Shown: positions 7,927 through 15,967 of the stretch, piece by piece
How the letters are laid out: each line of letters starts with the position of its first letter
Numbering within the stretch: the stretch's first letter is position 1
Assembly (NCBI GenBank): GCA_903862715.1
Contig: CAIOYY010000083.1
Span: forward strand, 1 to 53,181
From: an uncultured Alphaproteobacteria bacterium
GTDB lineage: Bacteria; Pseudomonadota; Alphaproteobacteria; Micropepsales; Micropepsaceae
Length of the DNA: 53,181 nt
Direction: 5' to 3'
Notes under the pieces: model-generated
What the model was told of the DNA's origin: nothing
What the model saw: only the letters and a program-made list of their open reading frames with translations
The model's database searches: none
Position numbers and translations under genes: made by a program

Positions 7927-9699
7927 TTACTCGGGTTCCGGCAGCGCGAACACGTAAATTTCATTGTGTCCCCGAAATGTCGCCACCCCCGTCAGGCGCG
8001 CCGGTCCGTCTGTGCCGGATGCGCCGTCCCCGGTCAGGATGGCGACATATTGCTTGCCGTTGACGGCGTAAGTGATCGTGCTGGTCTGCACGATGCCGCC
8101 GACAATCTGCTCCCACAGAATTTCGCCTGTGTCGGCGTCGAAGGCGCGGAAACGGCGCGACATGTCGCCCCAGAAAAGAAGATCGCCACCGGTCACCAGT
8201 GCCGAGCCATTCCCCGGAACCGGCTGCGAATGAATGATGTCCATTTTGCCGGTGCCGAGATCGACTTTGGCGATGGAAAGGAATTTCTCCGGATCGGACC
8301 CCGGACGGATCACACCGACACGTGGACCCCAGCCGGAAGGCGCTGCCAGATTGGCGGTCATGTCGAGGCAGGAATCGTGAAAAGGAACGTAAAGCGCGTT
8401 GCGCGTCGGGTCGTAAGCGGTCGACCAGTAGCTGCGCGTATTGTGGAAACAGTTCAGGCGGCGGTCGCCATCCTGCTGAAACACATTGTTCCAGTTGATA
8501 TGCGTGCGGCCCGTCTCCACATCGATATCCGAAATATGAAATTCCGGAACGTCATAGGGAAACGGCGTCGCCCAGAGGAATTCGCCGGTCGCGCGGTCCA
8601 GCACAAACAGGCCGCCGCCTTCGCCGAGTGCCGCCACCGCGTCGCGCTCCTCGCCCGGCGTGATGTTCGGATTGATCCACTTTACATAATCAGGGTTGGG
8701 CTCTACCCGCGTGTGAAACAGCGTCCGCTCGTGCAGATGATCGGCGTCCCAGTCATCGCCTGGCACATGCTGGTAATACCAGGCAAGTTCGCCCGTCTCG
8801 ATGTCGATCGCGACCGTGGAATTGGAATAGAGATCGGCCGGCGCTACGCGCGAGGTGCCATCGGCGCTGCCATGGCGCGACAGGCGCGTATAGGGTTTTG
8901 GATTCGATACGCCCCAATAGGTGATACCGAGATCCGGATCATAGGAACCCGGAAGCCCCCACGAACTCGCAATGCGTCCTTCCAGCGGTGTGTCGCCCCA
9001 GCTCTGGCCGTCTTCCGTGCCGGGCTGCGCGGTGTTGAAGAATTTCCAGATTTCTTCGCCGGTCATCGCATCATGCGCTGCGATGAAACATCCGACCTGC
9101 TGCTCGCAGGTACGATTGGTGATGACCTTGCCATCGGCGACGAGAACGCCGCCCGTATGTTCGGTGAGGGTCGATGGCTCCTGGATTTTCGTTTCCCATC
9201 GCACCGTTCCGGTGCGGGCATCGAGCGCCACCAGAAACCCGTCCGGCGCCGGGTAATAGATCATGTCCATATAGATGCCGAGATTCTTGGTGCGGCTGGT
9301 TTCGGCGGCGCCGACCGCTTCGGTAACCGCGCGCGGCAGATCGCGCCAATATTCCCAGATCTGATCGCCGGTGGTCGCATCGATGGCGAGAACGCCCGCG
9401 CCCGGCTGCACCAGATACATCACGCCTTCATGAACGAGGGGCGTGACTTCCTGCGCGCCGCGCGGAAGGCCGCGCGACCACGCAAGACGAAGATCGCCGA
9501 CCGTGTCGCGATTGATTTCATCCAGCGGGCTGTAACGCTGCTCGTCATAGGTGCGGTTGATCATCAGCCAGTCGGAAGGGTCGGGGACCAGCAGCATGTC
9601 GTCGGTAACCGGCACGAAGTCCGTACTTTGCGCCCATGCGGACATCGCGGTTGCGCAGAACAGCATGGACAGGCCGAATGTGCGGCGTCTTGTGGTCAC
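7927..9699 (-). CDS. PQQ-dependent (quinoprotein) dehydrogenase
   Basis: 590 residues from the GTG at 9699, chosen because AGGGAGG lies just upstream and a signal peptide follows (FGLSMLFCATAMSAWA). Eight-bladed propeller features are visible: MINRTYDEQRYSPLDEIN, repeated A-x-D-x-x-TG-x-x-W blades, a GDDWDAD motif carrying the catalytic/metal Asp of the alcohol dehydrogenase group, and C-terminal YVAILTGDGASG. The vicinal Cys-Cys pair typical of methanol and ethanol dehydrogenases is absent; the nearest cysteines are spaced (RTCEQQVGC). There is no fused cytochrome domain, so the small cytochrome c divergent at 9876 is a plausible acceptor. The substrate is probably an alcohol or polyol but is not determined. 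First gene of the cluster running to 6308. Confidence 0.88.
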   Translation of the reverse strand: MTTRRRTFGLSMLFCATAMSAWAQSTDFVPVTDDMLLVPDPSDWLMINRTYDEQRYSPLDEINRDTVGDLRLAWSRGLPRGAQEVTPLVHEGVMYLVQPGAGVLAIDATTGDQIWEYWRDLPRAVTEAVGAAETSRTKNLGIYMDMIYYPAPDGFLVALDARTGTVRWETKIQEPSTLTEHTGGVLVADGKVITNRTCEQQVGCFIAAHDAMTGEEIWKFFNTAQPGTEDGQSWGDTPLEGRIASSWGLPGSYDPDLGITYWGVSNPKPYTRLSRHGSADGTSRVAPADLYSNSTVAIDIETGELAWYYQHVPGDDWDADHLHERTLFHTRVEPNPDYVKWINPNITPGEERDAVAALGEGGGLFVLDRATGEFLWATPFPYDVPEFHISDIDVETGRTHINWNNVFQQDGDRRLNCFHNTRSYWSTAYDPTRNALYVPFHDSCLDMTANLAAPSGWGPRVGVIRPGSDPEKFLSIAKVDLGTGKMDIIHSQPVPGNGSALVTGGDLLFWGDMSRRFRAFDADTGEILWEQIVGGIVQTSTITYAVNGKQYVAILTGDGASGTDGPARLTGVATFRGHNEIYVFALPEPE

Positions 9700-9875
9700 G
9701 TGAAATCCTCCCTGAGAGGCGGTCTTTCCGGTCGGAGCGCCGCTTCTTTGACGTGAGATTACCGCGCCGTTCGCCTTGCCGACAAGCCATGCGACCGGGC
9801 TGCGATTCCGCCCTTGCCCGCTATACGGCATTGCGAACATGATCGCGCATCCCTTTTGCGGAGTGCTTCACACCA

Positions 9876-10181
9876 ATGTGCAGGAAATTCCTCGCAACCC
9901 TTTTTCTCTTCTGCACTGCAGCAGGTGCCGCTGTTGCGCAGGAGAGCGACGCCGACCTCGGCAAAGCCGTCTACGACATGCATTGCTCCGGCTGCCACGG
10001 AACAGGGCTGCGCAATCCCGGTACCAGTTTCGATCTGAAGGAATTGACGGCCGACGAACGCGCGCGCTTCGATGCCGGGGTACTCGACGGCAAAAACATG
10101 ATGCCGCCCTGGCGCGGCACTATTGCCGAAGCCGAACTGGACCAGCTCTGGGCCTATATCCGTGAATACGCCTATGAGTAG
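9876..10181 (+). CDS. Small periplasmic cytochrome c
   Basis: 101 residues: signal peptide (TAAGAAVAQ), then one class I haem motif CSGCH at 37-41 and a late NMMPPW segment providing the axial Met (75 or 76). This is the size and form of XoxG/cytochrome cL-like or SoxX-like single-haem carriers. It is divergent from the PQQ dehydrogenase with 176 bases between the two starts, so a shared control region is likely. Proposed role: accept electrons from the quinoprotein. Confidence 0.88.
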   Translation: MCRKFLATLFLFCTAAGAAVAQESDADLGKAVYDMHCSGCHGTGLRNPGTSFDLKELTADERARFDAGVLDGKNMMPPWRGTIAEAELDQLWAYIREYAYE

Positions 10182-10288
10182 AAATCCTTCTTCCTTGTGG
10201 GCGCTGGAACGGAAGCAGGGAATGGCCTAGTTTTCCCCCGCAATAAGGGAGGCCTGTTCCTCCGCTGCGAAAAGGGGGGCCTCGCGCC

Positions 10289-12199
10289 ATGGCAAAAATC
10301 AGAACTGGCCTTTTTCTGTCCTGCTGTGCGGTGATGGCGCTTTCGGGTAGCCTCGCGCCCATTCATGCGCAGGATGCAGGCCCCGCTCTGGTGCTGCGCG
10401 GCGGCACGCTGATCGACGGTCTGGGTGGCGTGCCGCTAGCGAATGCCGTGATCGTCGTGGAAGGCAATCGCATTGCCGCCGTGGGGGCGGAGGGAAATGT
10501 CGAAATACCCGCAGGCGCCGAGATCATCGACGCCACCGGTAAGTTCATTCTTCCCGGCCTGATCGACGGCAAATCGAACTGGAATTTCCAGTATGGCGAA
10601 GCTTATCTGAACTGGGGTGTTACTTCGGCCATCGTGTCGGGCGGGCGCAACGATCAGGGCATTGCCGACCGCGACGCCATCAATCACGGCATATTCGCCG
10701 GCCCCCGTCTGTTTCAGGCCGTGGTGGGCTTTCGCGGACCCGGTCCTGGCCTTGATGGCCGTCAGGGCTTCGAGCCCGGTGGCGGCGACATCACGCCCTA
10801 CAGCCCCGAGGAAGCCCGGCAGATGACGCGCGAGATTATCGCGGCAGGCGCCGATTTCATCGTCATCGGTGACGGCAATGGCCCGATCGATCTCTGGCGT
10901 CCCGTCGTCGAGGAAGCCCATGCCGCGGGCCTTGCGGTTTCGTGCCGGTGCATGGGTCCGCAATTGCGCGGACTGGAAGCCGCCGAAATCGGCGTCGATG
11001 TCATGGTCCATTTCGGCAATATCGGCGCGTCGATCACAACCGAACCTGAACGCTGGGCCAATGCCGGCAATACGACACGCGGCGGTCCGGAACCGACCGG
11101 CGCGTCCGATCCCTTCGCGACGATGGACGAAGCGCAGGTGCCCGAAGCCATTCAGCTTCTCGTTCAGAACAACGCCTACCTCTCGCCTGAATTTGTCGCC
11201 CTTGATCGCGGCTTCTACTCCAGCGCCGACCGTGTGCGGCAGGAAGCCTTCGATCTCTTCAACGACGGCAATCTGCGCTCCTATTATTCCGATTTTGCGA
11301 TTGCCGATCATCACGACAATTTACGCGAACCTTCGGAATATCTTTCCGCGGAAACGATTGCCGAGCGCGGACTCGCTTTCCGCAACAAGGCGGAATTCGC
11401 TCGCCGCTTCGTCGAGGCCGGGGGCAAGCTTGTTGTATCCTCCGACATCACCCAGGCCGCGCCCGGAATCGGCGTCCATCAGGAAATGGCGATCATGCAG
11501 GAAGATGTCCGCATGCCCGCAATGAAGATCATTCAGGCCGCAACGAAATGGAGCGCCGACGCGCACCGCTTCGCGGATATCGGTTCCATCGAGGCCGGGA
11601 AGCTCGCTGACATTTTGATCCTAAACGCCGATCCGCTCGCCGATATCATGAACACCCGCGATATCCACATGGTCATCAAGGATGGCGATATCTGGGAGCG
11701 CGGCTATCACGCCGATTACGGCGGCGGCATTTTTGCCAATTCGATGGAAGATGACGACCGTTCGGTGGTCGAAGGGCTCGATTGGGCCGAGGCCCTCAAA
11801 GGCACCATCAATGCACGCGACCGCTTGCCCGAAGGCGCGCCCGCGCGCGATATGAGTATTGCGCCGACGCCCGGCATCGAGCGCATTTTCCCGCGCACCA
11901 TTCCGCGTGGCAGCCCCGAAACCATCGTCACGCTGAAGGGCTTCAACTTCATTCAGAAAAGCGAAGTCTTCCTCGGCGAAGAAGCCCTTCCGACCGAGGT
12001 CGTGGCGCATGACGAGATTCGCGTCACCCTTTCGGCCAACCAATTTGCCGAGGCAGGTAAACTGAAGCTCGTCGTCATCAATCCGCCGCCGCTGCAGAAC
12101 CGCATATGGGGCGATACCTCGAACGCCGCCTATATTCTCGTCCCCTTCGAATTCACCACCAACTGGTATTCAAAAGTCGTGGACGACACGCGGTACTGA
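10289..12199 (+). CDS. Exported amidohydrolase-fold protein with C-terminal IPT/TIG-like domain (HxH lost), paralog of 1254
   Basis: 636 residues with an ordinary signal peptide (cleavage near IHAQ) rather than the lipobox of its paralog. Same order: GGTLIDG, ATGKFILPGLID, SIEAGKLADILILNADP, then an IPT-like end (VTLKGFNFIQKSE, WGDTSNAAYILVPFE). The HxH ligands are again replaced, by Lys95 and Asn97, as in the 1254 product. The shared loss means the pair diverged after it. The late Asp (VSSDITQ) is kept, with GVHQEM and MVHFGN supplying His. It follows the cytochrome gene by 107 bases and may be co-transcribed with it. Activity unknown. Confidence 0.85.
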   Translation: MAKIRTGLFLSCCAVMALSGSLAPIHAQDAGPALVLRGGTLIDGLGGVPLANAVIVVEGNRIAAVGAEGNVEIPAGAEIIDATGKFILPGLIDGKSNWNFQYGEAYLNWGVTSAIVSGGRNDQGIADRDAINHGIFAGPRLFQAVVGFRGPGPGLDGRQGFEPGGGDITPYSPEEARQMTREIIAAGADFIVIGDGNGPIDLWRPVVEEAHAAGLAVSCRCMGPQLRGLEAAEIGVDVMVHFGNIGASITTEPERWANAGNTTRGGPEPTGASDPFATMDEAQVPEAIQLLVQNNAYLSPEFVALDRGFYSSADRVRQEAFDLFNDGNLRSYYSDFAIADHHDNLREPSEYLSAETIAERGLAFRNKAEFARRFVEAGGKLVVSSDITQAAPGIGVHQEMAIMQEDVRMPAMKIIQAATKWSADAHRFADIGSIEAGKLADILILNADPLADIMNTRDIHMVIKDGDIWERGYHADYGGGIFANSMEDDDRSVVEGLDWAEALKGTINARDRLPEGAPARDMSIAPTPGIERIFPRTIPRGSPETIVTLKGFNFIQKSEVFLGEEALPTEVVAHDEIRVTLSANQFAEAGKLKLVVINPPPLQNRIWGDTSNAAYILVPFEFTTNWYSKVVDDTRY

Positions 12200-12216
12200 G
12201 CCCTTAAGGAATCCCA

Positions 12217-13236
12217 ATGACCAACACCGATTTTGAAGACGACACCGCTGAACTCAATCGCCTGCGCGGCGCAGCCATGGCGGGCGATATCGCGGCGAAG
12301 ATGCATCTGACGCGCCGCCTGATCGGCATGCCGCAGAACGGCAATGAACTCATCGAGGGCGTCGCCGTTACTCTGTCCGCGGCGAATGACGGCAATGGCG
12401 AAGCGGCTTATCTGTCCGCCGTCCTGGCTGCAGGCGCCATTGCGATGAAGCGCAATTGGGCGGCTGCGCTTGTATATCTCCAGCGCGCGGCGGAACTCGG
12501 GCATGGCCCCGCACAAATGGAACTTGCGGCGCTCAGCAGCGACACGGCGCTCGCTGCGCGCGCTCTCGAAGGCAATGCACCGGCGGATGCGTGGGCAACA
12601 CTTCGCAAAAGCATCGATCTCAAAAATCATATGACGCCGCCGCGTCCCAAAACGCTCGGCGTCAGCCCGCGCATGGCGGTGGCCGAGAATTTCGCCTCGC
12701 CGGCCTTGTGCGATTACCTCATTGCGCAGGCAAGCCCCCGCCTTCAGCCGCTTCCTGCGGTCGATGGTTCGGTGCCCGGCGTCGAGGCGGCGGCCGCCAT
12801 GCGATTTTCCATTCCCGATTTCAATCTGCAGACGATTCTTCTGCTGGACCGGATCGCCGAGATTACCCATCTTCCGCATCGCGGACTGGAAGCGCCTGCG
12901 GTGCTGCGCTTCGCCCGGAACACGCCATTCCCGCCTCACGCCGATTATCTCGATCCGGGCGATCTGGACTTGAGAGACCAGCTCATCGCGGAAGGGCAGC
13001 GTCTGGTGACCTTCCTTCTTTTTCTGAACGATGATTATGAGGGCGGTGAAACCGACTTCCCCAACATTCCGCGTCAGTTCAAAGGGAAAAAAGGCGATGC
13101 GTTGTTCTGGTGGAATCTCGATCCCGATGGCGGTCTCGAACCGGCGGCGCACAATGGCAATCTTGCCGTGACGCAAGGCGAGAAATTCGTTCTCTCGCAA
13201 TGGATACGCATTCCGGCCCTGCAACGCGGCGCGTGA
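12217..13236 (+). CDS. Sel1/TPR-like repeat plus prolyl-4-hydroxylase-type 2OG-Fe(II) oxygenase
   Basis: 339 residues, no signal peptide. Residues 15-135 contain helical Sel1/TPR-like repeats (AAMAGDIAAKMHLTRRLI; LQRAAELGHGPAQMELA). Residues 155-335 form a P4Hc-type double-stranded beta-helix with all expected ligands: His241 and Asp243 (PPHADY), His312 (AAHNGN), and Lys323 for the 2-oxoglutarate carboxylate. The segment VTFLLFLNDDYEGGETDF is typical. Reaction class: 2-oxoglutarate- and O2-dependent hydroxylation, probably of a protein or peptide side chain; the target is unknown. It starts 17 bases after the amidohydrolase stop, so co-transcription is likely. Confidence 0.88.
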   Translation: MTNTDFEDDTAELNRLRGAAMAGDIAAKMHLTRRLIGMPQNGNELIEGVAVTLSAANDGNGEAAYLSAVLAAGAIAMKRNWAAALVYLQRAAELGHGPAQMELAALSSDTALAARALEGNAPADAWATLRKSIDLKNHMTPPRPKTLGVSPRMAVAENFASPALCDYLIAQASPRLQPLPAVDGSVPGVEAAAAMRFSIPDFNLQTILLLDRIAEITHLPHRGLEAPAVLRFARNTPFPPHADYLDPGDLDLRDQLIAEGQRLVTFLLFLNDDYEGGETDFPNIPRQFKGKKGDALFWWNLDPDGGLEPAAHNGNLAVTQGEKFVLSQWIRIPALQRGA

Positions 13237-13246
13237 TGCATCGCCG

Positions 13247-14608
13247 CTAACTCGCCAGCGGTAATGTCAGGATCGCTTTCAAGCCGCCTCGGTCCGATGT
13301 TTCGAGCCGAATAGTGCCGCCATAGAGCGTTGCCAGATCGCGCACGATGGGAAGCCCCAGTCCCGAGCCCGGTACGCGCTCGTCAAGCCGTTCGCCAATC
13401 CGGAACACGACTTCCATCGATTCCGGCGGTAGACCCGGTCCATCATCCTCCACCATAATCACGGCCGCATGCGCGACCGCATCGACACTACTGGTAATGG
13501 CGACCTCGCTGCGCGCCCATTTGCACGCATTGTCGATCAGATTTGCCACCATTTCGTTCAGATCCATCGGGTCGCACAAAGCGACGCATTTCTCATCGTC
13601 CCGGAAAGAGAAATTCAATTCCTTCGCCGCATGGAGCCGCTTCATGGCGGTCACGATATTGGCGACGGTCGGCGTCACGGGCGCGGCGATTCCCGGCATG
13701 GAACGCGAGGCCGCGGCGCGCGCGCGCGCAATCTGATAGTCTATCTGCCGCCGCATGCGCTGGCATTGCTGGGCGATGATCTCGGCTTCCTCGGTGCGCC
13801 CTTTGGCGGCAAGGCGGTCGGCCTCGTCGGTCAGCACCGCGAGGGGCGTCTTCAGCCCATGCGCCAGATTTCCGGCCTGTGCCCGTGCGCGCTGCACCAT
13901 CTGTTTGTTCAGATCGATCATGCTGTTCAGATCGTCGATCAGGGGCTGCACCTCCGATGGAAAATCGCGGGGCAGGTCGGCGGCCTTGCCGGATTTGATG
14001 GCGGACAAAGCCGCGCGCAGGCGCGACATGGGGCGAAGACCGAACACCACTTGCAAAGCAGCCGCCGCGATCAGCGCCAGTGCGAGCAGCACCAGCGAAA
14101 TCGCCAGCGCCAGATTGAAGCTTCGCAGCAGATCTTCCAGAATCGCGACATCGGCGCCCACCTGCAGCCGCATGGGTTCGGCGCCTGGAATCACCAGCAT
14201 GCGCTCATACACCGCCATCGCGCCGCGCGGCCCGTTCAAAACATCGGTGCGGACGACGCCGTTTGCGGGGGCGATGCCCGGAATGGGCAGGCTGTCATTT
14301 CCCTGAGAGGTTGATTTGATCAGAATGGCGCCATTGCGGCTCACCTGCCAGACGAGTCCTGAATCCAGCGTGCTGAACCTGGGATCGCTGGACCGGCGGA
14401 AAATGCGCGGATTGCCGTCCGGATCGACATCGATCAACGACGCCAGCTCATCCAGATGACCCTGCAATTCGGCGTCGAACAATTCCGCGGCATGCTGGCG
14501 GAACAATGCGGCGATGAAGATGCCAGCCACCGTCACGCCGATGGCGATCCAGATGACCGCCCCCATGACAAGGCGCGCGCGAAGCGAAGAGAAGAAGCCG
14601 GCCGTCAT
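13247..14608 (-). CDS. Sensor histidine kinase
   Basis: 453 residues. Two membrane helices (about 13-36 and 165-190) bracket a ~125-residue periplasmic sensor region, followed by HAMP-like sequence, the dimerisation box NLAHGLKTPL with phospho-acceptor His250, an N box (NLIDNACKWA), and G boxes (EDDGPGLP, GSGLGLPIV). The HGLKTPL form of the H box is seen in the PhoQ-like group. Its start overlaps the stop of the response-regulator gene by 4 bases (ATGA). The signal sensed is not evident. Confidence 0.93.
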   Translation of the reverse strand: MTAGFFSSLRARLVMGAVIWIAIGVTVAGIFIAALFRQHAAELFDAELQGHLDELASLIDVDPDGNPRIFRRSSDPRFSTLDSGLVWQVSRNGAILIKSTSQGNDSLPIPGIAPANGVVRTDVLNGPRGAMAVYERMLVIPGAEPMRLQVGADVAILEDLLRSFNLALAISLVLLALALIAAAALQVVFGLRPMSRLRAALSAIKSGKAADLPRDFPSEVQPLIDDLNSMIDLNKQMVQRARAQAGNLAHGLKTPLAVLTDEADRLAAKGRTEEAEIIAQQCQRMRRQIDYQIARARAAASRSMPGIAAPVTPTVANIVTAMKRLHAAKELNFSFRDDEKCVALCDPMDLNEMVANLIDNACKWARSEVAITSSVDAVAHAAVIMVEDDGPGLPPESMEVVFRIGERLDERVPGSGLGLPIVRDLATLYGGTIRLETSDRGGLKAILTLPLAS

Positions 14609-15294
14609 CCCATGCGGTATCCAAGGCCGCGCAACGTCTTGATGATGTCACGCCCGAGTTTTTTGCGCAGACGCCCGACATAGACCTCGATCGTGTTGGG
14701 GTCGCGCTCTTCTTCCAGTGAATAGAGATGATCCAGAAGTTCGGATTGGGGAATGACACGTCCCTGCCGGTGCATGAAATAATTCAGCAGGCGAAACTCA
14801 TTGGCGGTGATGTCTACGGCTACGCCCTTAAGGGTTACGGTGCCCGAAACCGGCGACAACTCGATCTCGCCGAAGGTCAGTGTAGGGCTCGCTTTTCCCG
14901 CCGCGCGCCGGATCAATGCCCGAAGCCGCGCCGCCACTTCCGGAACATGAAAGGGCTTGGTGATGTAATCATCCGCGCCCGCATTCAGCCCGTCCACCTT
15001 GTCGGTCCAGCTGTCGCGCGCGGTGAGGATGAGAACCGGCATCAGCCGTTCGGCCTTTCGCCAGCGTTTGAGCACGTCGACACCGGATATATCCGGCAAC
15101 CCGAGATCGAGTATCGCCGCGTCGAATTCTTCGGTCTTGCCGAGCGACAGACCCATTTCCCCGTCGCCCGCATGTTCGACGACGAAGCCCGCGTCGCGCA
15201 AACCTTCCGAAAGGCGGCGCGCGATTTCCATGTCGTCTTCAACCAGCAATACGCGAATGGAATGGCGCTCCCGTTTCGCGGCGAGAATATCCAC
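14605..15294 (-). CDS. OmpR/PhoB-family response regulator
   Basis: 229 residues from a GTG at 15294; no better start precedes the conserved VLLVEDD. Receiver domain with acidic pair (Glu19, Asp20), phospho-acceptor Asp63 (ILDLGLP) and Lys in TKPFHV, then a winged-helix DNA-binding domain (VDITANEFRLL, DPNTIEVYVGRLRKKLG). It is coupled to the kinase gene through an ATGA overlap. It is divergent from the DUF6152 gene, and the region between them carries 11-bp-spaced direct repeats that could be its own sites. Confidence 0.95.
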   Translation of the reverse strand: MDILAAKRERHSIRVLLVEDDMEIARRLSEGLRDAGFVVEHAGDGEMGLSLGKTEEFDAAILDLGLPDISGVDVLKRWRKAERLMPVLILTARDSWTDKVDGLNAGADDYITKPFHVPEVAARLRALIRRAAGKASPTLTFGEIELSPVSGTVTLKGVAVDITANEFRLLNYFMHRQGRVIPQSELLDHLYSLEEERDPNTIEVYVGRLRKKLGRDIIKTLRGLGYRMG

Positions 15295-15323
15295 CGCGCT
15301 CGAAGGCCAAAGTGGAATGTTCC

Positions 15324-15398
15324 CGCGTCAGGGGCAAGGGCAGGATTCGGCCGCCGAAAATTCAGCTTCCTTTCAGGTTCGCGACAGCCTCGCGTCAG
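15324..15398. promoter_or_regulatory. Candidate response-regulator binding repeats CGCG(A/T)CAG
   Basis: Two octamers, CGCGACAG at 15380-15387 and CGCGTCAG at 15391-15398, start exactly 11 bases apart, one helical turn, as OmpR-family dimers require. A third copy, CGCGTCAG, lies at 15324-15331. All fall in the 179-base gap between the divergent regulator (start 15294) and the DUF6152 gene (start 15474). The assignment is inference. Confidence 0.4.
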
Positions 15399-15473
15399 TT
15401 GCCGGGTGCATGGTCCTTTTCGTGAAAACCGGTCCTCCGGGAGGCCCGGTGGGAAAGAAAACAGGAGCGTATC

Positions 15474-15842
15474 ATGAGAATGAAGATGATTGGCCTTGCG
15501 GGTGTCGCCGCGCTGGCTCTGGCGGGCCCGGCGCTCGCCCATCACTCCTTCGCCATGTTCGACGCGACAAAGACCGTCGAAATGACGGGTACGGTTAAGG
15601 AATTTCAGTGGACCAATCCGCATAGCTGGCTTCAGGTCGTTGTAACGGACGAAACCGGCAAGGACGTGGAGTGGTCGCTGGAAATGGGTTCGCCGGGTGC
15701 GCTCGCGCGCAGTGGCTGGCGCCCGCGCACGGTAGCTCCGGGCGATGCGGTTACGGTGACGCTGCATCCCCTGAAAGACGGTTCCAGCGGCGGTCAGTTT
15801 CTGACCGCGACGCTCCCCGACGGCACGGTGATGGGTGAATAA
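15474..15842 (+). CDS. DUF6152 small exported protein with N-terminal His-His after the signal
   Basis: 122 residues. The signal peptide ends GPALA, so cleavage at the AxA site (after residue 22) would leave His23-His24 as the mature N-terminus (HHSFAMFD). The remaining ~100 residues form a small beta domain with the conserved FQWTNPHSWL (His50) and EMGSPGAL. I recognise the DUF6152 pattern; no function is established. An AGGAG site precedes the ATG. It is divergent from a two-component system and closed by a strong bidirectional terminator. A metal-binding role through the exposed histidines is my inference. Confidence 0.85.
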   Translation: MRMKMIGLAGVAALALAGPALAHHSFAMFDATKTVEMTGTVKEFQWTNPHSWLQVVVTDETGKDVEWSLEMGSPGALARSGWRPRTVAPGDAVTVTLHPLKDGSSGGQFLTATLPDGTVMGE

Positions 15843-15896
15843 CCCAGCGCCGCTCCTGTCGCCCGGGTCCTCCCCCAAGTAGTTCGGGCGATAATA

Positions 15897-15932
15897 AAAG
15901 GCCAGTGCGGCTCCATCCCCGCACTGGCCTTT
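15897..15932. terminator. Bidirectional Rho-independent terminator
   Basis: Perfect 14-bp inverted repeat (AAAGGCCAGTGCGG at 15897-15910 with its complement at 15919-15932) and an 8-base loop. T-rich flanks on the right and A-rich on the left let it work in both directions. It separates the convergent DUF6152 and kup genes. Confidence 0.9.
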
Positions 15933-15967
15933 ATCTTATGGGGTCTTCGATTTTCGGGCCGTTCTTT

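Noticed and set aside
7891-9756. 621-codon plus-strand open frame
   Set aside because: It is antisense to the PQQ dehydrogenase, whose motifs, signal peptide and ribosome site are all clear; high GC keeps the opposite strand open.
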